NCBI RefSeq assembly: GCF_002221505.1
Contig: NZ_CP011036.1
Location: forward strand, 1,922,001-1,986,000
Length of the DNA stretch: 64,000 nucleotides
From: Pseudoalteromonas nigrifaciens
Lineage (GTDB): Bacteria; Pseudomonadota; Gammaproteobacteria; Enterobacterales; Alteromonadaceae
Reading direction: 5' to 3'
Part shown: positions 54,859 through 64,000 of the stretch, piece after piece
How positions within the stretch are numbered: position 1 is the stretch's first letter
How the letters are laid out: each line of letters starts with the position of its first letter
Program-made: the position numbers and the translations under genes
The notes under the pieces: model-generated
What the model saw: the letters and a program-made list of their open reading frames with translations, nothing else
Database searches by the model: none
What the model was told of the DNA's origin: nothing

Positions 54859-54863
54859 TACAG
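54848..54863 (+). promoter_or_regulatory. LexA (SOS) box upstream of intI remnant
   Basis: CTGTCTATGTATACAG fits the LexA consensus CTGT-N8-ACAG perfectly, with an AT-rich core. It overlaps the predicted -10 and lies 26 bases before the intI ATG. SOS control of integron integrases through such a box is established. Confidence 0.85.
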
Positions 54864-54889
54864 CAGTTTGTTTTTTAGAGGTTAACACT

Positions 54890-54949
54890 ATGAAATCATC
54901 TTTTTTAACTATGATTTCTGAACAAATGCATTTAAAACGCTACAAGTAA
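54890..54949 (+). pseudogene. intI: Integron integrase intI, N-terminal remnant
   Basis: Nineteen codons, MKSSFLTMISEQMHLKRYK then TAA. They match the N-terminus of integron tyrosine recombinases (V. cholerae IntIA begins MKSQFLLSVREFMQTRYYAKKTIEAY). AGAGG eight bases before the ATG and the LexA-box promoter are retained. Homology stops just where SKRT/AKKT would follow, and nothing of the core or the R-H-R-Y catalytic domain is found downstream. The rest was therefore removed, not merely frameshifted. Divergent orientation to the cassettes supports the identity. Confidence 0.72.
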
Positions 54950-54952
54950 AAA

Positions 54953-54990
54953 GGACAGGCGCATATTTTTTGGCAAATAACTGTAACGCG
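54953..54990 (+). repeat. GGACAGGC-type sequence at the right edge of the integron
   Basis: GGACAGGCGCAT followed by AATAACTGTAACGCG directly behind the intI remnant. A related sequence reading the opposite way, GGACAGGCACAT ... AATAACAGTTAGCG, is at 51331-51373 on the minus strand. Both point outward from the cassettes. Possibly a shared attC half or a transposase-associated repeat. Confidence 0.45.
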
Positions 54991-55041
54991 CTAAAGCACG
55001 CCCTACATATTAGCTGAACCTTTTTACTTTTAACCTATAAT

Positions 55042-55080
55042 AAAAAAGCCGCTGTTTGTAATTAACAGCGGCTTTCTTTT
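55042..55080. terminator. Terminator of serS
   Basis: AAAGCCGCTGTT and AACAGCGGCTTT form a perfect 12-bp stem with T6 on the minus strand, 45 bases after the serS stop. Confidence 0.9.
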
Positions 55081-55124
55081 TAAGCTCATAAGCCTAAAAC
55101 CTGACTTAAAGCTTAAGTTTTATT

Positions 55125-56810
<1,686 letters not shown>

Positions 56811-56818
<8 letters not shown>

Positions 56819-58154
56819 TTTCGTATCGTTTAAGTGGGCTTTGCGCGTCGCGCTCTTTTAGGTAATCGAGCTTTTGCTTAATTTTTTGCTCAAGGCCACG
56901 ATCGCTCGGTAAGTAATACTCCCTACCTTGCATTTCTGGTGGTAAATACTTCTCTCCGGCAGCAAAAGCGCCTTCTTCGTTGTGCGCATAACGATACTCA
57001 GCGCCATACCCTAAGTCTTTCATTAAGTTGGTTGGCGCATTGCGTAAATGCTCTGGCACGGGGTAACTTGGCTCGTTTTGGGCATCGGCCTTGGCTTGAT
57101 TAAACGCCATATACACCGCATTACTTTTAGGTGCGCTGGCTAAATAAAGTGTGGCTTGGGCAATTGCGCGTTCGCCCTCGCTTGGGCCAACTCGCTGAAA
57201 AATATCCCATGCGTTTAGCGCCACTTCCATAGCGCGCGGATCGGCGTTGCCAATGTCTTCTGTAGCAATGGCAAGTAAGCGCCTAGCTACATATAAAGGA
57301 TCGCCCCCACCGGCTAAAATACGGCAATACCAGTACAGCGCGCCATCGGGGGAGCTTCCTCGTACCGATTTATGAAAGGCCGATATTAAGTCGTAAAATT
57401 CATCGCCGCCTTTGTCGTATTTAGCTAAATGTGTGGGCAGCACTTGGCTAAGTACGTGCTCGTCTACCTTGTATTGGCCGTTTTGCTCTGTGGTTAAATC
57501 AACCGCTTGCTCAAGTAAGTTAAGTACTTTGCGCGCATCGCCACCACTTGCTTGGCACAGTGCTTTTTTAGCGTTGTCGGCAATTACTATGTGCTTTTGG
57601 CTTAATTGTTCGTCTTGTTTGAGTGCGCGATCTATTACTGTGTATAGATCGGTATCGGCAAGCGATTTTAAAACATACACCCGCGCCCGCGACAAAATAG
57701 CGTTGTTAAGTGCAAATGATGGGTTTTCGGTGGTTGCACCTACAAATATAAACGTACCGTCTTCTATGTGCGGTAAAAATGCATCTTGCTGAGATTTATT
57801 AAAACGGTGTACTTCGTCAACAAACATTAAGGTGCGTTGGCCACGGCTTTGTAGGTTTTCGCGCGCCTGCGTAACGCTGTCGCGAATGTCTTTAACGCCT
57901 GCAGTAACTGCCGACATTTGAATAAGCGCAGCATCGGCATGATTAGCAATTATTTGCGCAAGCGTTGTTTTACCCACACCCGGCGGGCCCCACAATATTA
58001 AACTATGGCAGCGCCCTGCAACAATTGCCTGATGCAGTGGTTTATCGGCGCTGAGTAAGTGCTGCTGGCCAATGTATTCATCAAGCGTTGTTGGGCGCAT
58101 ACGCGCTGCGAGTGGGCGCACATCGGGCCCAAAGTTAAATCCTAAGTTACTCAC
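56811..58154 (-). CDS. rarA: Replication-associated recombination protein RarA
   Basis: AAA+ ATPase related to clamp loaders, acting at stalled forks; 447 aa (E. coli 447). Walker [14 protein letters not shown] near residue 55, Walker [17 protein letters not shown] near 110, sensor 1 [10 protein letters not shown] near 137 and the C-terminal tetramerisation domain (YHEEGAF-like [17 protein letters not shown] near 402) are present. The start is a GTG overlapping the lolA stop by eight bases (GTGAGTAA). The order lolA-rarA-(crcB)-serS is as in E. coli apart from crcB. Confidence 0.96.
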
Positions 58155-58773
58155 CGTTACTCTGATCGTCTATTTCAACACCTTCAGGAGGCGTAAATTC
58201 AAAGGTGCTTTTATCAAGCGGCGTATTAACTTGTGCATCATTAAAAGTAAACGACGATAACTGCCCTGAATTATCGGTTACCACTAATTTAGCCAAACCT
58301 TGCTCGTTACCAGCAAAGGTTATATCTAGCTGCTCTACTTGGCTTTCTACGCCTTTGTTTGGCGTTACGCTAAAGCCGCTATTTGTAGCCAGTACGCTGT
58401 ATTTTTCCCACTGCGCTGGGTCTTTTGAGGTAAGTAACACAAACGGCGTTGAATCTATAAGGCTGCTAGTTTGCATAATAGTTACTTGCTCAGCAAAGCT
58501 GTCGAAGTAATATGTTTTATCCCCATTTGATACAAATAATGTGTCGTCTGGATTGGTTTGCTGCCAGCGGATCATCATAGGTTGTTGCAGGGCAATTGTG
58601 CCCTCGCCTTGCATTACTGCTTGGCCTTGTTTGTCTGTTACTTTTTGCGAGAACTGCGCTTTAAAGCTTTTTAGCGTTGCGAGTTGATCTTGTAATGCTT
58701 GGCTGTCGTCTGCAAAGCTTGGCGTAGCAACTAAGCTGCCAAGTACTAATAATAAGGTGTTAAGTTTTTTCAT
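58147..58773 (-). CDS. lolA: Periplasmic lipoprotein carrier LolA
   Basis: Carries lipoproteins from LolCDE to LolB across the periplasm. 208-aa precursor with signal peptide [33 protein letters not shown] near residue 35, [17 protein letters not shown] near 57 and [14 protein letters not shown] near 85 form the half-barrel. Its ATG overlaps the ftsK stop (TAATG), and its end overlaps rarA. Confidence 0.95.
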   Translation of the reverse strand: MKKLNTLLLVLGSLVATPSFADDSQALQDQLATLKSFKAQFSQKVTDKQGQAVMQGEGTIALQQPMMIRWQQTNPDDTLFVSNGDKTYYFDSFAEQVTIMQTSSLIDSTPFVLLTSKDPAQWEKYSVLATNSGFSVTPNKGVESQVEQLDITFAGNEQGLAKLVVTDNSGQLSSFTFNDAQVNTPLDKSTFEFTPPEGVEIDDQSNGE

Positions 58774-61259
58774 TAATTTGCTCCATTAGGTACTAATACA
58801 TCGCGAGCGCCATTGTGGCCAGCTGAACTCACGATACCCGATGTTTCCATTTGTTCTACTAAGCGTGCTGCGCGGTTATAGCCAACACGTAATTTACGTT
58901 GCACAGACGACACCGATACTTTACCGGTTTCAATTACAAACGACACGGCTTCGTCGTATAGCGGATCGTTTTCTTCATCTGCGTTTTCGCTGGCTTCACC
59001 CGGTAATAAAATATCCTCGTTCGCGTCGCCATTAAGTATTTCGTCTATGTAATTTGGTTTAGCACGGGCTTTCCAGTCGTTTACTACTGCGTGTACTTCG
59101 TGGTCGTCTACAAACGCGCCATGCACACGCTCAGGAACACTTGTACCTGGCGGTAAATACAACATATCACCCATACCTAGTAAATTTTCGGCACCTTGTT
59201 GGTCAAGTATAGTGCGCGAATCTATTTTACTCGATACCTGAAACGCCATACGCGTTGGTATATTTGCTTTAATTAAACCGGTAATTACGTCTACCGATGG
59301 GCGCTGTGTTGCCAGTATTAAATGAATACCTGCGGCACGTGCTTTTTGCGCAATACGGGCAATTAGCTCTTCTACCTTTTTACCTACAATCATCATCATG
59401 TCGGCAAATTCGTCAATTACTACCACTATACTAGGTAGTTTTCCAAGCTCATCTGGGCCATCTTTCATGCCATCGGTGTCTTTAAATAATGGGTCCATTA
59501 TTGGATAGCCCGCTTCTTTGGCTTCAAGCACTTTTTGGTTGTAACCTTTTAAGTTACGTACACCCAAAGCCGACATTAGCTTATAACGACGCTCCATTTC
59601 GCCTACACACCAACGCAGTGCATTAGCGGCTTCTTTCATGTCGGTAACTACTTCACACAATAAATGCGGAATACCTTCGTATACCGAAAGTTCAAGCATT
59701 TTAGGGTCAATCATGATCATACGTACATCATCAGGCCCCGATTTGTACAGTAAGCTTACTATCATCACATTAACGCCCACTGATTTACCCGAGCCTGTAG
59801 TACCGGCTACCAGTAAATGCGGCATTTTGCCAAGGTCGGCACATACCGGCTCCCCGGCAATATCTTTACCTAATACCATAGTGAGTGGCGATGGGTTTTG
59901 CTCAAATTTAGGGGCATTTATTACTTCTGATAAACGCACTATTTCGCGATACTTGTTAGGCAGCTCTATGCCTACATATGTTTTACCCGGAATAACCTCA
60001 ACCACACGTACACTAATTGCCGAAAGCGAACGGGCTAAATCTTTTGCTAAACCGGTAATTTTAGACACCTTTATACCGGGTGCCAAATCTAGCTCAAAGC
60101 GCGTTACAACTGGCCCTGGGTATACTGCTACAACCTTTGCTTGTACGTTAAAGTCGAGCAGTTTTGTCTCTACTAGTCGCGATACTGTATCGAGCTCTTC
60201 TTGCGAAATAGGGTTTTTAGCTTTGTCGGGTCTGTCGAGTAAATCAAGCGATGGTAATGGCCCTAGTGGCGGCTCTTGATTTAGTAATTGTTCAAATTTT
60301 TCTTTGGCTGTTGGCGGCGGCTGATACGCAGCTTTTGGCTTGTTCATTGGCCTTGCTGGCGATACTACCGTAGTTACTGGCTTTTCAGGCTCTACTACTG
60401 GGCTCTGATCAAGTGCATTAAGTGCAGCTTCTGTATCCATTGGATCGTCATCTATGGCGCTAAAGCCAATTTCTTGATCGAGAATGTCGTCTAGCTCGTC
60501 AAACGGCATAAATTCGTCGCTAATTTGCGGCTCATTAAATGGCGTTTGCGGTTTGTTAATTGATTTTTGTTTATTTACTTTTTTGGTATTTGTTTCATCG
60601 GCTTGCTCGTTGGTGTCTGGTTCAAATTGTGCGTCTATTTGCTGATTATCATTACCTGCTAAACGCTCTCGGTTTAACCAGCCTTTTACATAATTGCTAA
60701 TGTAACGATAAAAACGTACGATTAAATCACCTAAATAATCAACAAAATCTACCCACGAAACGCCCGTTAATAATGTTAAACCGGCAAAAAAGAAGCACAA
60801 TAATAGTATTGAAGTACCGGTAAAGTTAAATGCTGGCATCATTGCCGATTCAATCACATCGCCCACTACCCCGCCTGATGAAAAGTTATAAATATCATCA
60901 AAATTAATGCTGCTAATAGCGGTAGCTGAGGTAATAAATAAAGCAAAACCAATAACACGCAATGCTAAGGTGGTGTAGTCGAGTTGTAAAATTCGGTGCG
61001 GTTGTTTAAATAATAAATAACCAAATATCTGAATTGCGGCCGGTACTAAATAAGCCAACCAGCCAAAAGTGAGTAATAATATGTCAGCAATCCATGCACC
61101 CGCAGCGCCAGTAATGTTTTTTACTTCGCTAAAACTAGTTTGCGACCATGCAGCATCCGCCGGATCAAAGCTGATTAAGGCACATAAAATAAATATTGCT
61201 GTAAAAGTGCTGATTATCAGCCCTGTTTCTAATAGCCTTTGCACACCGTTTAGGCGCAT
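58773..61259 (-). CDS. ftsK: DNA translocase FtsK
   Basis: Division-septum DNA pump that coordinates chromosome dimer resolution. 828 aa, much shorter than E. coli (1329) because the linker is short. Four to five N-terminal membrane helices (to about residue 185), a Gln/Pro/acidic linker (about 200-330), the RecA-like motor with Walker [14 protein letters not shown] near 487 and Walker [13 protein letters not shown] near 610, and the KOPS-reading gamma winged helix ([34 protein letters not shown]) at the end. It lies downstream of lrp as in E. coli. Confidence 0.97.
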   Translation of the reverse strand: MRLNGVQRLLETGLIISTFTAIFILCALISFDPADAAWSQTSFSEVKNITGAAGAWIADILLLTFGWLAYLVPAAIQIFGYLLFKQPHRILQLDYTTLALRVIGFALFITSATAISSINFDDIYNFSSGGVVGDVIESAMMPAFNFTGTSILLLCFFFAGLTLLTGVSWVDFVDYLGDLIVRFYRYISNYVKGWLNRERLAGNDNQQIDAQFEPDTNEQADETNTKKVNKQKSINKPQTPFNEPQISDEFMPFDELDDILDQEIGFSAIDDDPMDTEAALNALDQSPVVEPEKPVTTVVSPARPMNKPKAAYQPPPTAKEKFEQLLNQEPPLGPLPSLDLLDRPDKAKNPISQEELDTVSRLVETKLLDFNVQAKVVAVYPGPVVTRFELDLAPGIKVSKITGLAKDLARSLSAISVRVVEVIPGKTYVGIELPNKYREIVRLSEVINAPKFEQNPSPLTMVLGKDIAGEPVCADLGKMPHLLVAGTTGSGKSVGVNVMIVSLLYKSGPDDVRMIMIDPKMLELSVYEGIPHLLCEVVTDMKEAANALRWCVGEMERRYKLMSALGVRNLKGYNQKVLEAKEAGYPIMDPLFKDTDGMKDGPDELGKLPSIVVVIDEFADMMMIVGKKVEELIARIAQKARAAGIHLILATQRPSVDVITGLIKANIPTRMAFQVSSKIDSRTILDQQGAENLLGMGDMLYLPPGTSVPERVHGAFVDDHEVHAVVNDWKARAKPNYIDEILNGDANEDILLPGEASENADEENDPLYDEAVSFVIETGKVSVSSVQRKLRVGYNRAARLVEQMETSGIVSSAGHNGARDVLVPNGAN

Positions 61260-61456
61260 AATTCCCTATTCCTCTTTATTATTTTTACACTCACTTAGCA
61301 GTGGAATACCTTAGCAGGAAATGTATTTTGTTGCACTTTATCTTAACCTTGATGGCCTGATTATGAACAAGTTTTTATAATTTAAACTTATATTATGCGA
61401 AACTAATTATAAATTACTATATTAGCCTATAAATAACACACATATTGTAAATCAGC

Positions 61457-61936
61457 TTAAGCAACATAGGGGCGAATAATTACGCCTTCCTCGCCTTTTA
61501 CTTCTTCCATTACTACATAAGTACGACTTTCGCTAACATTGGGTAACTTTAAGAGTATATCGCCCAGTACTCCTCGATATTCTGACATGTCGTTTACCCG
61601 CGTTTTAAGTAAAAAGTCAAAATTACCCGATACTAAATGGCACTCTATTATTTCGTTATGCTTTTTAACTGCAGCACTAAATTCGTCAAATACATCTGCC
61701 GATGTTTTAGTAATAGTTACCTCAACGTATACCGATAAACCTTGGCCAAGCTTAGCCGGATCGACCACAGCCTTGTAACCAAGTATATAACCTTCTCGCT
61801 CCAACTTTTTTACACGCTCTAAACAAGGTGTCGCACTTAAGCCAACTCGTCGGGCCAGTTCCACATTAGATAACCGCCCATCCTGTTGTAATTCCACTAA
61901 TATTTTGCGATCTATTCTATCTAATAGTGTATGCAT
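61457..61936 (-). CDS. lrp: Leucine-responsive regulator Lrp
   Basis: Global transcription regulator of the Lrp/AsnC family; 159 aa. HTH about residues 10-50 (ILVELQQDGRLSNVELARRV, GLSATPCLERVKKLE) and a C-terminal ligand-binding RAM domain with ECHLVSGNFDFLLKTRV near 98 and TYVVMEEVKG near 140. The gene order lrp-ftsK matches E. coli. The frame also allows a GTG two codons earlier (61942); the ATG at 61934-61936 has AGGTG before it. Divergent from ald, which Lrp-type proteins often activate. Confidence 0.93.
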   Translation of the reverse strand: MHTLLDRIDRKILVELQQDGRLSNVELARRVGLSATPCLERVKKLEREGYILGYKAVVDPAKLGQGLSVYVEVTITKTSADVFDEFSAAVKKHNEIIECHLVSGNFDFLLKTRVNDMSEYRGVLGDILLKLPNVSESRTYVVMEEVKGEEGVIIRPYVA

Positions 61937-62008
61937 ACTCACCTAGTTTATTATTCTGTTTAAAAGCCAAAAACAGATATTATCACTATAATATGTTAAA
62001 AAAAAGGT

Positions 62009-62037
62009 AAGACACACTAGCAACTCATGAATATAAT
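62009..62037 (+). promoter_or_regulatory. Promoter of ald
   Basis: AAGACA (-35, four of six), 17 bases, and a perfect TATAAT (-10), 37 bases before the ald ATG in the lrp-ald divergent gap. Confidence 0.65.
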
Positions 62038-62074
62038 AGTGAAAAAACTTATCCCGTTCTAACAAGGCAAAATT

Positions 62075-63196
62075 ATGATTATAGGTGTACCTAAAGAAAT
62101 TAAAAACCATGAATACCGCGTAGGTATGGTTCCTGCTAGTGTTCGTGAGCTCGTTAATCACGGCCACCAAGTATTAGTGGAAACAGATGCGGGTATGGGC
62201 ATTGGCTTTACTAACGACGATTACGTACAAGCCGGTGCTGAAATTTTAGCAACACCTGCTGATGTATTCGCAAAAGCCGAGATGATAATTAAAGTAAAAG
62301 AGCCACAAGCAATTGAGCGTGCCATGCTGCGCGAAGATCAAATTCTTTTCACTTACTTACACCTTGCCCCTGATTTACCACAAACTGAAGACCTAGTTAA
62401 AAGCAAAGCAATTTGTATTGCATACGAAACAGTCACAGACTCTCGCGGTGGCCTTCCTCTATTAGCACCTATGAGTGAAGTAGCAGGTCGTATGTCTATT
62501 CAAGCGGGCGCACAAGCGCTTGAAAAAATAAATAAAGGCAGTGGTATGTTACTTGGTGGCGTACCGGGCGTTGAGCCAGCTAAAGTAGTTATTATTGGCG
62601 GCGGTATGGTTGGCCGTAGCGCTGCACTTATGGCGGTTGGTTTAGGTGCAAACGTAGTAATACTTGATCGTAACATTGACGTATTACGCGCACTAGACGC
62701 ACAGTTTGGCAACAAAGTACGCGCTATTTACTCAACTGCCGACGCACTTGAAAAACACGTACTAGAGGCCGATTTAGTAATTGGTGGTGTACTTATTCCA
62801 GGTGCAGCTGCACCTAAACTAGTAACTGCTGCGCACATTAAAGCCATGAAACCAGGCTCTGCAATTGTTGACGTTGCCATTGACCAAGGTGGCTGTATTG
62901 CCACCTCTAAAGCAACTACCCATGCTGATCCTACGTTCATTGTTGATGACGTTGTTCACTATTGTGTTGCTAATATGCCGGGCGCTGTGCCACGTACTTC
63001 TACGTTTGCACTTAACAATGCAACCTTGCCGTTTATTATTAACCTTGCAAACAAAGGTTATAAAAAGGCATTGCTTGACGACGCTCACTTCTTAAAAGGC
63101 TTAAACGTAATAAAAGGCCAAGTAACTTACAAAGAAGTAGCACAAGCGTTTAACATGGAATATGTTGATCCTCGTACTGCGCTAGAAAACGTTTAA
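62075..63196 (+). CDS. ald: Alanine dehydrogenase
   Basis: NAD-dependent oxidative deamination of L-alanine to pyruvate and ammonia; 373 aa, family length about 371. MIIGVPKEIKNHEYRVGMVP, the substrate-binding Lys in MIIKVKEP near residue 74, and His in FTYLHLAPD near 95 are present. The Rossmann loop VVIIGGGMVGRSAALMA lies near 172, and DVAIDQGGCIATSK holds the catalytic Asp near 269. AAGG eight bases before the ATG. Divergent from lrp, suggesting control by Lrp and alanine or leucine. Confidence 0.97.
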   Translation: MIIGVPKEIKNHEYRVGMVPASVRELVNHGHQVLVETDAGMGIGFTNDDYVQAGAEILATPADVFAKAEMIIKVKEPQAIERAMLREDQILFTYLHLAPDLPQTEDLVKSKAICIAYETVTDSRGGLPLLAPMSEVAGRMSIQAGAQALEKINKGSGMLLGGVPGVEPAKVVIIGGGMVGRSAALMAVGLGANVVILDRNIDVLRALDAQFGNKVRAIYSTADALEKHVLEADLVIGGVLIPGAAAPKLVTAAHIKAMKPGSAIVDVAIDQGGCIATSKATTHADPTFIVDDVVHYCVANMPGAVPRTSTFALNNATLPFIINLANKGYKKALLDDAHFLKGLNVIKGQVTYKEVAQAFNMEYVDPRTALENV

Positions 63197-63203
63197 TTTA
63201 GCG

Positions 63204-63239
63204 TAAAGCACTCAAGCATTAACTTACTTGAGTGCTTTA
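63204..63239. repeat. Perfect 13-bp hairpin after ald
   Basis: TAAAGCACTCAAG and CTTGAGTGCTTTA with a 10-base loop, right after the ald stop. It has no T-run; a real terminator follows at 63259. Confidence 0.7.
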
Positions 63240-63258
63240 GAGTAAACATTAGTGCAAA

Positions 63259-63289
63259 CAAAAAAAGCAGCTATTAGCTGCTTTTTTGT
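63259..63289. terminator. Convergent terminator between ald and pssA
   Basis: AGCAGC-TATTA-GCTGCT flanked by A7 on the left and T6 on the right, so usable from both sides. Confidence 0.88.
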
Positions 63290-63313
63290 TGTATAGATTT
63301 TAAATTTATAAGC

Positions 63314-64000
63314 TTATATAAAACGTTTAATTATAAAATCTACTTTTACACGTTTTGCTTGGCCAAGTAACTTTTTAACCGCTTGCGGATAATCGTCCAT
63401 GGTTTCTAAATCATCTGGGCCAGTTAAACGGCGACAGTGCTGCAGAATTTCTTGCTTTTCGTTGTCAATATCTTGCATTATTGTTTGCTGTGGATCTTCA
63501 ATTAAAATACCATTTTCAACATCTAGTCCCCACGCCCGCGGGTTAAGGTTATGACCACTGAGTAAATGTACTTTTCTGTCTGAACAAATGCCTTTTAAAT
63601 GAAACGAATTACTGTCGTGCTTCCATAAATAAACGTTTAAATTACCGTTATCAATATGGCGTTTTTGCGTTTTAACAAATTTATGCAAAATAGTTTCGTA
63701 TAAATACGGCAACGCGCCTATTTTACTAAATGGCTCGCTAGGCGGTACATAAAAGTCGTTAGCCGTTTTATCGCCTACTACAATAGTGACTTGCTTACCT
63801 TGTTTTAATAAGCGGCGTAATGAGCGCATTAATGGCGCCGGAAAATTAAAGTAAGGCGTGTACAACACTAGCTCTTGCTCGGTGGCGTCAAACATGGTTT
63901 TAATTAAACGATTAAGTTCGTTATTGCGTCGCCCTAATCCTAAAAACAAACGAATACCTAAGGACTGAGTATTATGCAGCTCGGCGCTGTTATACCTTGC
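63314..64000 (-). CDS. pssA: CDP-diacylglycerol-serine O-phosphatidyltransferase PssA, 3' part
   Basis: The C-terminal 228 residues of a phospholipase-D-superfamily phosphatidylserine synthase; the N-terminal half lies beyond the window edge. The frame is open to base 64000 (ARYNSAELHNTQSLGIRLF). The second HKD motif is seen in SFHLKGICSDRKVHLLSGHN, followed by LNPRAWGLDVENGILIEDP, both typical of E. coli-type PssA. It makes phosphatidylserine on the way to phosphatidylethanolamine at the membrane surface. Confidence 0.92.
   Translation of the reverse strand, partial: ARYNSAELHNTQSLGIRLFLGLGRRNNELNRLIKTMFDATEQELVLYTPYFNFPAPLMRSLRRLLKQGKQVTIVVGDKTANDFYVPPSEPFSKIGALPYLYETILHKFVKTQKRHIDNGNLNVYLWKHDSNSFHLKGICSDRKVHLLSGHNLNPRAWGLDVENGILIEDPQQTIMQDIDNEKQEILQHCRRLTGPDDLETMDDYPQAVKKLLGQAKRVKVDFIIKRFI

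Larger units (their letters stand above)
51331..54949. mobile_element. Degenerate integron: intI remnant, attI region, two cassettes
   Basis: From right to left: an intI remnant (plus strand, 54890-54949) with LexA box, an attI-like spacer, cassette 1 (GIY-YIG gene, minus) with an attC split by a group IIC intron, and cassette 2 (membrane-protein gene, minus) with a degraded attC. intI and the cassettes are divergent, as in all integrons. Cassette 1 runs from 54668 to 51936 and cassette 2 from 51935 to about 51337. The evidence is the pair of 11-bp repeats GTTAGCACTAT/ATAGTGCTAAC and GTTAGTTTTAT/ATAAAACTAAC that delimit the cassettes. Each recreates the expected identity between a cassette's first bases and the complement of its attC R'' box. 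Activity is unlikely without intI unless an integrase acts in trans. Confidence 0.75.

Noticed and set aside
59638..60279. 213-codon plus-strand frame inside ftsK
   Set aside because: Antisense to the conserved motor domain; Ser/Thr-rich composition typical of shadow frames.
62819..63095. Frames on both strands inside ald
   Set aside because: Out-of-frame shadows of alanine dehydrogenase.

Overview
The window is a low-GC gammaproteobacterial chromosome, most likely Pseudoalteromonas or a close Alteromonadales relative. The basis is the set of recognised proteins and conserved neighbourhoods: prc-proQ, yccA-tusDCB-tusE-rluE, mnmA-hflD-purB-roxA and lrp-ftsK-lolA-rarA-serS. I could run no database search, so the genus is an inference from familiarity.

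Layout. 1-9000 (minus strand): a glutaredoxin-like gene, rlmKL, zapC, pyrD and the giant NAD-glutamate dehydrogenase. 9200-16320: an envelope cluster of an MMPL/RND exporter, a YCF48-like periplasmic protein, a DUF1329 protein and a DUF1302 barrel. It is preceded by a good sigma70-like promoter with an 18-bp operator-like dyad at the predicted start point. 16370-24840: DUF2835, pepN, nhaC, prc, proQ, a small acidic protein, free-Met-(R)-sulfoxide reductase and a small membrane protein. 25000-25330: two identical tRNA-Ser(UGA) genes with a promoter. 25540-28270: yccA and the 2-thiouridine sulfur relay tusDCB-tusE, followed by rluE; mnmA, which consumes the relayed sulfur, follows at 29900 with hflD and purB. 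33100-50600: roxA, GNAT, M28 peptidase, GFA, ABC exporter, a trimethylamine-monooxygenase-like FMO, NhaD, MAPEG, an EEP hydrolase, avtA, an atypical Nramp and a PQQ sugar dehydrogenase. 55120-64000: serS, crcB, rarA, lolA, ftsK, lrp, ald and the end of pssA.

The most remarkable region is 51330-54990, which I read as a degenerate chromosomal integron next to serS. The first 19 codons of an integron-integrase-like gene survive at 54890, behind a good ribosome binding site and a perfect LexA box (CTGT-N8-ACAG), and then stop. Divergent from it lie two cassettes on the minus strand: a GIY-YIG (T5orf172) gene and a small membrane-protein gene. Each cassette is delimited by an 11-bp inverted repeat built on GTTAG/CTAAC, as expected when the start of a cassette matches the R'' box of its own attC. 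The attC of cassette 1 is split by a group IIC intron of about 1.97 kb lying in the opposite orientation to the cassette gene, the arrangement known for IIC-attC introns. Removing the intron restores the attC core exactly. The intron's maturase has a one-base deletion. The integrase, one attC and the intron maturase therefore all appear broken, while the SOS control site remains.

Several genes have better starts than their longest reading frames, and these are given with each entry. Rho-independent terminators are abundant, and three of them sit almost on top of the next gene's start codon (pyrD, pepN, tusD).
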